DNA from: Anaerolineaceae bacterium
GTDB taxonomy: Bacteria > Chloroflexota > Anaerolineae > Anaerolineales > Anaerolineaceae
Assembly (NCBI GenBank): GCA_003542325.1
Contig: DPKV01000069.1
Span: forward strand, 282 to 5,336
Reading direction: 5' to 3'
Length of the DNA stretch: 5,055 nucleotides
Made by a program: the position numbers and the translations under genes. Positions 1 to 5,055 of the stretch are shown here, in pieces. The notes beneath the pieces were generated by a model, which searched no databases, had not been told where the DNA came from, and saw nothing but the letters and a program-made list of their open reading frames with translations. Position 1 is the first letter of the stretch, and each line of letters starts with the position of its first letter.

Positions 1-226
1 TGATCTTGTCATCCACGTCGGTGAAATTCATCACATAATGAACGTCATAGCCTTTATAGATCAGGTAACGCCGGATCACATCGAAGACGAGAGCGGACAT
101 GGCATGACCGACGTGCGCGCTGTCATAGACGGTCGGGCCGCAGACGTACATCCGGACTTTCCCTTGTTCGATAGGCTCAAAATCGGATTTTTCCCGGGTC
201 AATGTGTTATAGACTCGCAGTGTCAT
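1..226 (-). CDS. cysS: Cysteinyl-tRNA synthetase, N-terminal part (runs off the window)
   Basis: Class I aminoacyl-tRNA synthetase that charges tRNA-Cys with cysteine in the cytosol. Only the first 75 codons are present; the gene continues past the left edge. The translation begins [13 protein letters not shown]. It carries the family signature [10 protein letters not shown] at residues 26-35, whose Cys29 corresponds to a zinc ligand that recognises the cysteine substrate. The class I HIGH motif appears as HVGH (38-41), and the conserved NFTDVDDKI block is at 67-75. The ATG at 226-224 is supported by a GGGAG Shine-Dalgarno at 241-237, 10 nt upstream, and by the usual CysS N-terminal length. 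The gene lies 33 nt downstream of the PIN-TRAM gene on the same strand, so the two are probably co-transcribed. MshC-type ligases share the fold, but the close match to CysS signatures makes that unlikely. Confidence 0.95.
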   Translation of the reverse strand, partial: MTLRVYNTLTREKSDFEPIEQGKVRMYVCGPTVYDSAHVGHAMSALVFDVIRRYLIYKGYDVHYVMNFTDVDDKI

Positions 227-259
227 GGATAAATTACTCCCACAGAGGTTTACGGTTAT

Positions 260-1357
260 TTATTCGTTTTCGGGTTTGGCAAAGATCATCCGGCCGGCTG
301 CCGTTTGCAGGACTTTGGTGACGGAGATCGGGATCGTCTTTCCGATGAATTTCTGGCCGTTTTCCACCACAACCATCGTCCCATCTTCCATATAACCGAC
401 GCCCTGACCGTATTCCTTGCCTTCCTGGATGATCTTCATTTCCAGGGTCTCACCCGGCAGCAGGATCGCTTTGACGGCGTTCGCCAGTTCATTGATGTTC
501 AGAATTGAAACGCCCTGTAATTCAGCGACTTTGTTCAGGTTGTAGTCATTGGTCAGGATCGGACAGCTCAATTGACGGGCGAGGACGATCAAACGCTCAT
601 CCACTTCACGGATGCCTTCCACATCAATGTCGGAGATGGTCACCGGGATGGCCGGGTCTTTTTGCAGTTCAGCCAGCACTTCCATACCGCGCCGTCCCCG
701 TTGGCGGCGCAAATTATCGGCGGAATCGCTGACGTATTGCAGTTCGTTTAGGACAAAGCGGGGGATGAGGAGCCTTCCGGGGATGAAACCCGTCCGGGCA
801 ATATCGGCGATCCTGCCGTCGATGATCGCGCTGGTATCCACCAGGATCCGCTGGGCATCTTTGAGACCGTTGCCACCGGAAGAATCCGCGTTGGAACCTG
901 ACCCATCAGAGCCGCCCTTTGAGAAATTATGGATGAAGTTTTGAAGGTCATTTCGTCGGGAGACAAAAAGCACGATTCCAATGTATCCGAAAAGCAGGAC
1001 GCCAACAAAGGGGAAGATGCTTCCGAATGGGGAGGGGAGAAGCGAGATAGGGTAGGCCAGTAAAGCTGCAGTGATCAACCCAAAGATCAGGCCCAGGAAT
1101 CCGAAAAAGAGCGTTTGAGCGGAGACTTTGCTCAAATTCTTGCGAATTGCACTGATAGGTTTGATTGAGATCCAGGGGGTGACCAGAAATCCCAGGACTC
1201 CAATTATTATCGTTGTGATGATTTGATAAGCAATGATGGGGAGGGTATTGTCGACCCAAAATTCTGAAATCAGGGTCCCGACCGATTCACCCAGAAAAAC
1301 ACCAAGCGTTCCGAAAACAAGAAGTCCGATAAGGCGGACAATAAGTTCGAGAGACAT
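260..1357 (-). CDS. YacL-like membrane PIN-TRAM domain protein
   Basis: This 365-residue membrane protein has a cytosolic PIN nuclease-like domain and a C-terminal TRAM RNA-binding domain, the architecture of Bacillus YacL and its relatives. Four hydrophobic segments lie at about 5-30, 40-61, 82-104 and 112-133. A Gly/Ser-rich linker follows at 147-164, then the PIN domain at about 170-295 with acidic metal-binding candidates Asp174 (in VDTSAIIDGR), Glu205, Asp253 and Asp271 (in TNDYN). The TRAM domain covers about 299-361. All expected PIN acidic residues are present, so metal-dependent RNase activity is plausible, but substrates of this family are poorly known. A TTG codon at 1381 would add eight residues, but it lies upstream of the AAGGAG Shine-Dalgarno at 1370-1365; the ATG at 1357 is 7 nt downstream of that site and is preferred. 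It is the first gene of a likely unit with cysS. Confidence 0.93.
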   Translation of the reverse strand: MSLELIVRLIGLLVFGTLGVFLGESVGTLISEFWVDNTLPIIAYQIITTIIIGVLGFLVTPWISIKPISAIRKNLSKVSAQTLFFGFLGLIFGLITAALLAYPISLLPSPFGSIFPFVGVLLFGYIGIVLFVSRRNDLQNFIHNFSKGGSDGSGSNADSSGGNGLKDAQRILVDTSAIIDGRIADIARTGFIPGRLLIPRFVLNELQYVSDSADNLRRQRGRRGMEVLAELQKDPAIPVTISDIDVEGIREVDERLIVLARQLSCPILTNDYNLNKVAELQGVSILNINELANAVKAILLPGETLEMKIIQEGKEYGQGVGYMEDGTMVVVENGQKFIGKTIPISVTKVLQTAAGRMIFAKPENE

Positions 1358-1364
1358 ATAATAA

Positions 1365-1370
1365 CTCCTT
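1365..1370 (-). promoter_or_regulatory. Shine-Dalgarno of the PIN-TRAM gene
   Basis: The minus strand reads AAGGAG, 7 nt before the ATG at 1357. It decides the start: the longer reading frame beginning with TTG at 1381 would run through this site. Confidence 0.85.
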
Positions 1371-1404
1371 TTAAGGTGCAATAAAAAAGATAATACCTAT
1401 CCAA

Positions 1405-1433
1405 ATCATAGCATGGGGTAAGGCATGTGTCAA
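1405..1433 (-). promoter_or_regulatory. Near-consensus sigma70-type promoter for the PIN-TRAM/cysS unit
   Basis: On the minus strand a perfect -35 box TTGACA (1433-1428) is followed by a 17-bp spacer and a -10 box TATGAT (1410-1405, five of six consensus bases). TGC lies directly before it (1413-1411), which makes an extended -10. The predicted transcription start is near 1398, giving a leader of about 41 nt before the ATG at 1357. The optimal spacing and closeness to consensus suggest strong housekeeping expression of PIN-TRAM and cysS. Seen directly in the sequence; activity is inferred. Confidence 0.8.
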
Positions 1434-1652
1434 TTAATTTTTATATGAAAAGCATTAACAAAATTTTATCGGATGCCTCCAAATTATACTCACATTTAAT
1501 TTCTCACCTAATCATAAATCAAAGGTATTCAGAATCGCTTTAGTGAATGTAAAATCCATGAAAAATAGAGGTTTTACTCAATTAGGTGTATCGCTAATCA
1601 TTTTCGAGCATTGGATTATTGAAAATGATTTTTGATGCCACCCTCTCAGATT
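1434..1652. other. AT-rich divergent intergenic region without a gene
   Basis: With the promoters on either side, this forms the 377-nt spacer between the divergent PIN-TRAM and kinase starts. It is clearly AT-richer than the genes around it. I found no convincing reading frame, tRNA or riboswitch. A TATAAT on the minus strand at 1488-1483 lacks a good -35 partner. The one notable structure is the inverted repeat at 1596-1630, listed separately. Confidence 0.6.
1596..1630. repeat. Perfect 10-bp inverted repeat upstream of the kinase gene
   Basis: AATCATTTTC at 1596-1605 is the exact reverse complement of GAAAATGATT at 1621-1630, with 15 nt between the arms. It ends about 22 bp before the putative -35 element of the rightward kinase promoter. 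That position would suit an operator for a dimeric regulator or a small RNA hairpin. A 10-bp perfect pair this close together is unlikely by chance, although AT-richness raises the odds. Function unknown. Confidence 0.5.
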
Positions 1653-1680
1653 TTGTTTTTGAAGTACTCTCTTATATAAT
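1653..1680 (+). promoter_or_regulatory. Putative promoter of the Ser/Thr kinase gene
   Basis: A perfect -10 hexamer TATAAT at 1675-1680 has a weak -35 candidate TTGTTT at 1653-1658 with a 16-bp spacer. The predicted start near 1687 would give a leader of about 48 nt before the ATG at 1735. The -10 box is convincing and the -35 is poor, so expression may depend on an activator or be modest. Confidence 0.5.
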
Positions 1681-1734
1681 GGTACACAATGGTGAGTTGA
1701 AATTCTTTAGCGGATTAATAGAAGTGCAGGCATC

Positions 1735-3849
1735 ATGGATCTTCAACCTGAGACGATATTGCATGAACGATATAAAATCATTAAGCTGCTGGGGCAGGGT
1801 GGTATGGGGTCGGTTTACCTGGCCTGGGACCAAACCCTCGATACCCAGGTGGCGGTCAAGAGCAATTTCAACCCGGCGCCGAAAAGCGTGGACCAATTCC
1901 TGCGGGAAGCCCGGCTGCTGGCGGCGCTGCGTCATCCCAACCTTCCCCGGGTCACGGATTATTTTGTGATCGATAAAGAACAATTCCTGGTGATGGATTT
2001 CATCCCCGGGGACGACTTGAATCAGGGGTTGAAGGAACAGGGCTCGCAGCCATTGGAGATGGTTCTTGCATGGTCGGCCCAACTGGCTGATGCCTTAAGC
2101 TATATGCACAACCAGACTCCTCCAGTGGTCCATAGGGATATCAAACCCGCCAACATCAAACTGACACCGGACGGCAAGGCTATTCTGGTGGATTTTGGGA
2201 TCGCCAAGGTGGATACCGCCCAGGCGCAGACCGCAACCGGCGCTGAAGGGTATACCCCCGGCTATGCGCCGCCGGAACAATATGGACGGGGACGGACCGG
2301 GCCGTATTCCGATCAGTTCTCACTCGCGGCGACCATGTATGCCCTGTTGACGGCGATCAAACCGGCCGACAGCATCCAACGGGTGATGGGGAAGGCCAAC
2401 TTGCATGTGCCCCATGAACTGAACCCGGAAATTCCGGAAAACGTCTCAGATGCCCTCCTAAAAGCACTGTCCTTGCAAACGGAAGACCGGTTTACCTCGG
2501 TGACCGAATTCCAGGCCGCCCTGGACAATTCTGATTTCCGTCTGGACGACCGAATTCGAGATGAAATTACCTCCACGCCAACGCGCCAGCCTTCAAACGC
2601 CGATAAGGCCCCTGTCGCTCCGATAGACCGCACCGTTGTTGCGTCTCCCAGTCCGAAGAAAAATAAACGGACCGCACTCGTGATGGGGATACTGGCTGCC
2701 ATAGCGATTGTTTGTCTATTACCGGTAGTTTTGCTGTTGTTTGTCTTCCCAAAGAGTCCGGTTTACCTGCTGGCTGAAGGGCAAGACACTGCCACGCCGA
2801 CCGGGACAATGATAGTGGCGATGCCGGAAGAGACCCAGGCGGAAGTGATGGTTGTGGAAGTGATCCAGCCCAGCCCGACGTTCACGCTTGCGCCTTCGGT
2901 GACGTTGACCGATCAACCCACACCAACCCTGACACCGGAATTTATTGGTCAGAGCGGGGTGATCGCTTTTGCTTCGGATCGCGGCGAGGATGGGATTGTC
3001 CAGATCTGGACGATGCGGGTCATCCGGACTCCTCAGGGAGACGTCCGGGTGGATTCCTTTACGCAGTTGACCTTCTCTGAGGACGACAAGGACCAGCCGG
3101 TCTGGTCCCCGGACGGCAGCCGGATCGCGTTCGTCGCACCGGGTGGGACCGGGAACGGTCTGGATATCTGGGTGATGGATGCTGACGGTAGCAACCCGGT
3201 TAACCTGACGCAGCATGCCGGGGATGAGTTCGATCCCGCCTGGTCACCGGATGGGAAGCTGATCGCCTTTACGCACCATTTACGGGATGCGGGCAGCGCA
3301 CAGATCTACGCGTTGACGGTGATCAAACCGGATGGGACGGGACGGGTGCGCCTGAGCGAAGATTTCGTGGAATGGGACCCGGCTTTCTCGCCGGATGGGA
3401 AGTGGCTGCTGTATATCATTTCCGCCAGCTCGCATGATTTCTTCTATTTCAGGGCGGATTGGAATGATTTCGCGGAGCCTAAGACATTTGATCTGCGCTC
3501 TCTCTTTGGCGAGTTCGGGGAGGTCTCAGACCCCGCCTGGGCGCCGGTGGGTGACCAGTTTGCCTATGTGGAGATCAATGGCGACCGGCAGGATATTGTC
3601 CATGTGACTTATGTTCAGATGGAGCAGAACGGCCTGCACCAACCCACGGAATATGTCCTGACGGAGACAGGGCATGAATCTGACCCTGCCTGGTCGCCGG
3701 ATGCACGCTGGCTGGCTTTCACGTCCACCCGCGATAACCAAACGGAAATCTACCTGATGCCGACCACCGGCAGACCGCAGGTTAACCTGACGGCGCGGCT
3801 GGGCGTGGACCGGTCGCCGGATTGGATGCCGGCTGCTGCGGGTGAGTGA
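1735..3849 (+). CDS. Receptor-like Ser/Thr protein kinase with extracytoplasmic TolB-like propeller
   Basis: A 704-residue Hanks-type kinase that would phosphorylate Ser/Thr on cytosolic targets. The kinase domain spans about 13-268: glycine loop GQGGMGSV (20-27), VAVK lysine 42, helix C Glu58, catalytic HRDIKPAN (133-140, Asp135), DFG (153-155) and GYAPPEQ (176-182). It is an intact RD kinase, with candidate activation-loop threonines 166, 168 and 174. A polar linker and a basic KKNKR stretch (308-312) precede one membrane helix (about 313-337), which predicts kinase inside and C-terminus outside. A Pro/Thr-rich stalk (about 352-402) leads to a propeller (about 405-700) with repeated WSPDG-type motifs at about 457, 503, 551, 602, 653 and 696, so probably six blades of TolB/PD40 type. 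PASTA domains are absent. The ATG at 1735 places the kinase core normally near the N-terminus; its Shine-Dalgarno is weak (GCAGG, 1726-1730). The gene appears monocistronic, and its ligand and substrates are unknown. Confidence 0.93.
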   Translation: MDLQPETILHERYKIIKLLGQGGMGSVYLAWDQTLDTQVAVKSNFNPAPKSVDQFLREARLLAALRHPNLPRVTDYFVIDKEQFLVMDFIPGDDLNQGLKEQGSQPLEMVLAWSAQLADALSYMHNQTPPVVHRDIKPANIKLTPDGKAILVDFGIAKVDTAQAQTATGAEGYTPGYAPPEQYGRGRTGPYSDQFSLAATMYALLTAIKPADSIQRVMGKANLHVPHELNPEIPENVSDALLKALSLQTEDRFTSVTEFQAALDNSDFRLDDRIRDEITSTPTRQPSNADKAPVAPIDRTVVASPSPKKNKRTALVMGILAAIAIVCLLPVVLLLFVFPKSPVYLLAEGQDTATPTGTMIVAMPEETQAEVMVVEVIQPSPTFTLAPSVTLTDQPTPTLTPEFIGQSGVIAFASDRGEDGIVQIWTMRVIRTPQGDVRVDSFTQLTFSEDDKDQPVWSPDGSRIAFVAPGGTGNGLDIWVMDADGSNPVNLTQHAGDEFDPAWSPDGKLIAFTHHLRDAGSAQIYALTVIKPDGTGRVRLSEDFVEWDPAFSPDGKWLLYIISASSHDFFYFRADWNDFAEPKTFDLRSLFGEFGEVSDPAWAPVGDQFAYVEINGDRQDIVHVTYVQMEQNGLHQPTEYVLTETGHESDPAWSPDARWLAFTSTRDNQTEIYLMPTTGRPQVNLTARLGVDRSPDWMPAAAGE

Positions 3850-3977
3850 GTTCTCAGGGTGCACTACGAAGATAATTTGACAATTGATTCTCTGAAGGGA
3901 ATGGAAAAAGATCGTTGAGTTGTAAATCCACCCAACATATTCTGATGAAATGAAATTTCAATAGCGCCACCTCATCC

Positions 3978-4011
3978 GGCACTTCGTGCCACTTTCCCCT
4001 TGAGGGGAAGG
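3978..4011. repeat. Tandem hairpins, likely a dispersed palindromic repeat
   Basis: Two adjacent hairpins: GGCAC-TTC-GTGCC at 3978-3990, then an 8-bp stem with one G-T pair at 3992-4011 (core TTCCCC/GGGGAA, loop TTGA). The combination, including the CCTCATCCG lead-in and the GGGGAAGGC tail, resembles short intergenic repeats I recall from many bacterial genomes. That resemblance is from memory and unverified. The second stem is followed by only a broken T-rich run (CTTTGATTCTTGT), so it might help end kinase transcription but is not a textbook terminator. Confidence 0.55.
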
Positions 4012-4020
4012 CTTTGATTC

Positions 4021-4204
4021 TTGTCATTGCGAGAAGGCTGCGAGCAGCCGCCGAAGCAATCTACGGATTTGGATAATTAAATTATTCTCCAATGGATACC
4101 TGACGGAATTGATGGAGTAATTTTTCACTACTATTATTTGATTTTGGGGTGATTTGATAAGAATTGGGATTCCGTAGATTGCTTCACTGCGTTCGCAATG
4201 ACAA
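4021..4204. repeat. MITE-like inverted repeat with split arms
   Basis: The outer arms TTGTCATTGCG (4021-4031) and CGCAATGACAA (4194-4204) are exact reverse complements. So are the inner arms GAAGCAATCTACGGA (4053-4067) and TCCGTAGATTGCTTC (4171-4185). Between outer and inner arms lie 21 nt on the left, including the small hairpin GGCTG-CGAG-CAGCC (4036-4049), and 8 nt on the right. The inner arms are separated by 103 nt of AT-rich DNA with no reading frame. The TCATTGCGA...GAAGCAATCT pattern is a dispersed palindrome I recall as common across unrelated bacteria, usually with its arms close together. No transposase and no clear target-site duplication are visible. It could fold in transcripts from either flanking gene. 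Confidence 0.75.
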
Positions 4205-4281
4205 CATGGGCGTTATTTGAATACGCAGGATGCGTTGAATAATTAATAATCCTTCCAAGAGATCTATCCCCCTGTGCGCTT

Positions 4282-4551
4282 TCAGGCGATGGTTACCGAA
4301 TCGACAATCCCGATAATCACAGAAATGATGCAGGCATCCGGGTTGTTGAGGACCTGCCGAGCGCCGTTGCCTTCGCGGTTGACAAGCACCGTGTCCCCGA
4401 TTCCGGCCTGGGAGTTGTCCAGCGCGATGAAATCACCGGAAGGATCCTCACCCACGGGCATCAGGGGCTGAACCACCAGCAAGCGCCGGTTCTTATAATG
4501 CGGGTGACTGATTGTGGTCACCACGGTGCCAACAACTTTTCCAATAATCAT
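4282..4551 (-). CDS. Bacterial microcompartment vertex protein, EutN/CcmL family (89 aa)
   Basis: An 89-residue BMC-P protein of the kind that forms pentamers capping the vertices of the polyhedral protein shell. It has the full family pattern: an N-terminal IIGKVVGTVV strand (2-11), a basic stretch leading to LLVVQPL (24-30), the AGIGDTVLV turn (49-57), and the closing GIVDSV (81-86). The length is typical, with no tail. The start ATG lies 11 nt after the stop of the preceding vertex gene, with a GGATGG-like ribosome site in the gap, so the genes form one operon read leftward. It is the last gene of that operon here and faces the kinase gene. Only its core pattern is shared with its neighbour, so the two are diverged paralogues rather than a recent duplication. 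Confidence 0.92.
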   Translation of the reverse strand: MIIGKVVGTVVTTISHPHYKNRRLLVVQPLMPVGEDPSGDFIALDNSQAGIGDTVLVNREGNGARQVLNNPDACIISVIIGIVDSVTIA

Positions 4552-4562
4552 GCATCCATCCG

Positions 4563-4883
4563 TTAAGTGAAGGGGTTGAACCCGTCATGCAGGGAGAAGT
4601 CGGAATCCGCGTCCGGGCGGACTTCCAGTTCATCCACGATCCCGACCAGGGCCAAATCAACGGGGACGAATTTGATGTCCCGCATCGCCAGGGCGGCTTC
4701 CCGTGAGCGCACCATCACGCACAGGTCACCCACACCGGCTTCAACTATATCGGCTGCCACCTGCAGTTTACCGATCGGTTCAAGGTTCTTATTAAGCGGC
4801 TGGACGATCAACAGCTTGACCCCTTCCGTGCCGGGGTATTTGATCGTACAGATGGCGGTTCCGTGGACGCGTCCGAAGAGCAT
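4563..4883 (-). CDS. Bacterial microcompartment vertex protein, EutN/CcmL family, with C-terminal tail (106 aa)
   Basis: A second BMC-P pentamer protein of 106 residues. Family features are the N-terminal LFGRVHGTA strand (2-10), KLLIVQPL (23-30), the AGVGDLCVMV turn (49-58) and GIVDELEV (81-88). It shares the HP/YP-to-VQPL framework with the adjacent 89-residue protein but differs widely elsewhere. After the fold ends near 88 there is an extra tail of about 18 residues, rich in Asp and Phe (RPDADSDFSLHDGFNPFT), which the neighbour lacks. The ATG is only 3 nt after the TAA of the upstream gene, suggesting translational coupling; its own Shine-Dalgarno is weak and lies inside the upstream coding end. 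Two or more vertex paralogues in one locus are normal for BMCs. Confidence 0.9.
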   Translation of the reverse strand: MLFGRVHGTAICTIKYPGTEGVKLLIVQPLNKNLEPIGKLQVAADIVEAGVGDLCVMVRSREAALAMRDIKFVPVDLALVGIVDELEVRPDADSDFSLHDGFNPFT

Positions 4884-4886
4884 GGC

Positions 4887-5055
4887 TTACTCAACCCCAA
4901 CGTTATTCAAAACACGGGTGATGATCGTATCCAGCAGGGCGGGGTCCACCTGGTCACCCAGTTTTGCCTGGACTGCGCTGCGAATCCGTTCCCGCAGGTC
5001 CGGATTCCTGTCATCGGTGGGCGTGCTGCAGGTTTTGCAGGTTTCGGCGGGTTTA
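4887..5055 (-). CDS. C-terminal fragment of an unidentified protein, probably BMC cargo
   Basis: Only the last 55 codons are in the window, ending with TAA at 4889-4887; the gene continues beyond the right edge. The fragment starts KPAETCKTCSTPTDD, with a CxxC pair at fragment residues 6 and 9. It then has two predicted amphipathic helices, about PDLRERIRSAVQAKL and DPALLDTIITRVLNNVG. The spacing of hydrophobic residues in the second (LL, II, VL, V) resembles encapsulation peptides, which anchor enzymes to the inner face of BMC shells. With the vertex gene 3 nt downstream, a cargo enzyme or shell-associated protein is a reasonable inference. I do not recognise the family, and the catalytic part is not visible. 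A reading frame without stops over the whole 169 nt and the tight spacing support it as a real gene. Confidence 0.75.
   Translation of the reverse strand, partial: KPAETCKTCSTPTDDRNPDLRERIRSAVQAKLGDQVDPALLDTIITRVLNNVGVE

Larger units (their letters stand above)
3850..4281. other. Convergent intergenic region rich in palindromes, no gene
   Basis: The 432 nt between the stop of the kinase and the stop of the second BMC vertex gene contain no credible coding region. The left third (to about 3960) shows nothing recognisable. The middle holds two tandem hairpins, and the rest is largely a MITE-like inverted repeat; both are listed separately. A small 5-bp stem ACGCA/TGCGT at 4223-4235 is too weak to call. 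No classic stem plus U-tract terminator was found for either flanking transcript. Confidence 0.7.

Noticed and set aside
38..232. Plus-strand frame of 64 codons at the left edge
   Set aside because: It is antisense to cysS, whose signature motifs are unambiguous.
1358..1381. Eight-residue N-terminal extension of the PIN-TRAM protein from a TTG codon
   Set aside because: The extension would translate through the AAGGAG ribosome-binding site at 1370-1365; the ATG at 1357 is ideally spaced from it.
1483..1488. Minus-strand TATAAT as a second promoter for the PIN-TRAM gene
   Set aside because: No acceptable -35 box at 16-18 bp and no exact extended -10; the promoter at 1433-1405 is far better.
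1505..1588. Inverted pair CACCTAAT / ATTAGGTG in the divergent spacer
   Set aside because: Only 8 bp with 68 nt between arms; about one such pair is expected by chance in a region of this size.
1619..1969. Plus-strand reading frame of 116 codons overlapping the kinase start
   Set aside because: It runs out of frame into the conserved kinase N-lobe coding sequence, and its product has no recognisable features.
1672..3216. Several minus-strand reading frames opposite the kinase gene
   Set aside because: They are antisense shadows of a gene with strong domain evidence, and their products are low-complexity or Arg/His-rich with no motifs.
3526..3864. Minus-strand frame of 112 codons opposite the propeller end
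   Set aside because: Arg/His/Pro-rich antisense translation of the repeated propeller blades, with no ribosome site or domain.
4021..4204. CRISPR-like or transposase-bearing element
   Set aside because: The arms are inverted rather than tandem direct repeats, there are no regular spacers, and no transposase frame lies between them.
4274..4471. Plus-strand frame of 65 codons opposite the 89-residue vertex gene
   Set aside because: It is a shadow of a clear EutN/CcmL-family gene.

Overview
The window looks like chromosomal DNA of a Gram-positive-type or Chloroflexota-like bacterium, with an Anaerolineae-type Chloroflexota the best guess. The reasons are indirect: a membrane PIN-TRAM protein just upstream of cysS, a Hanks-type Ser/Thr kinase fused through one membrane helix and a Pro/Thr-rich linker to a TolB-like propeller, and bacterial microcompartment (BMC) vertex genes beside dispersed palindromic repeats. 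The coding regions are moderately GC-rich and the two main intergenic regions are clearly AT-richer. The taxonomic call is inference; no rRNA or marker-gene comparison was possible.

Left block (1-1357, minus strand): a two-gene unit reads leftward. A YacL-like PIN-TRAM membrane protein (start 1357, set by a near-perfect Shine-Dalgarno) is followed 33 nt later by the N-terminal 75 codons of cysteinyl-tRNA synthetase, which runs off the window. A near-consensus sigma70-type promoter, TTGACA / 17 bp / extended -10 TGC-TATGAT, lies 41 nt upstream of the start-codon region.

Divergent spacer (1358-1734): AT-rich, with the leftward promoter, a perfect 10-bp inverted repeat and a probable rightward promoter (TATAAT at 1675-1680) for the kinase gene.

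Centre (1735-3849, plus strand): one 704-residue receptor-like Ser/Thr kinase, with a cytosolic catalytic domain, one membrane helix, and an extracytoplasmic propeller of about six WSPDG-type blades. All the key catalytic residues are present.

Convergent spacer (3850-4281): no gene. It holds two tandem hairpins and a large MITE-like inverted repeat (4021-4204) whose arms are separated by about 100 nt of AT-rich DNA. These palindromes sit where transcription from both sides meets.

Right block (4282-5055, minus strand): three tightly packed genes reading leftward. They are the C-terminal 55 residues of an unidentified protein ending in amphipathic, encapsulation-peptide-like helices, then two different EutN/CcmL-family BMC pentamers. 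This is the downstream end of a BMC locus whose enzymes and hexameric shell proteins would lie beyond position 5055. The BMC type cannot be determined from this window.
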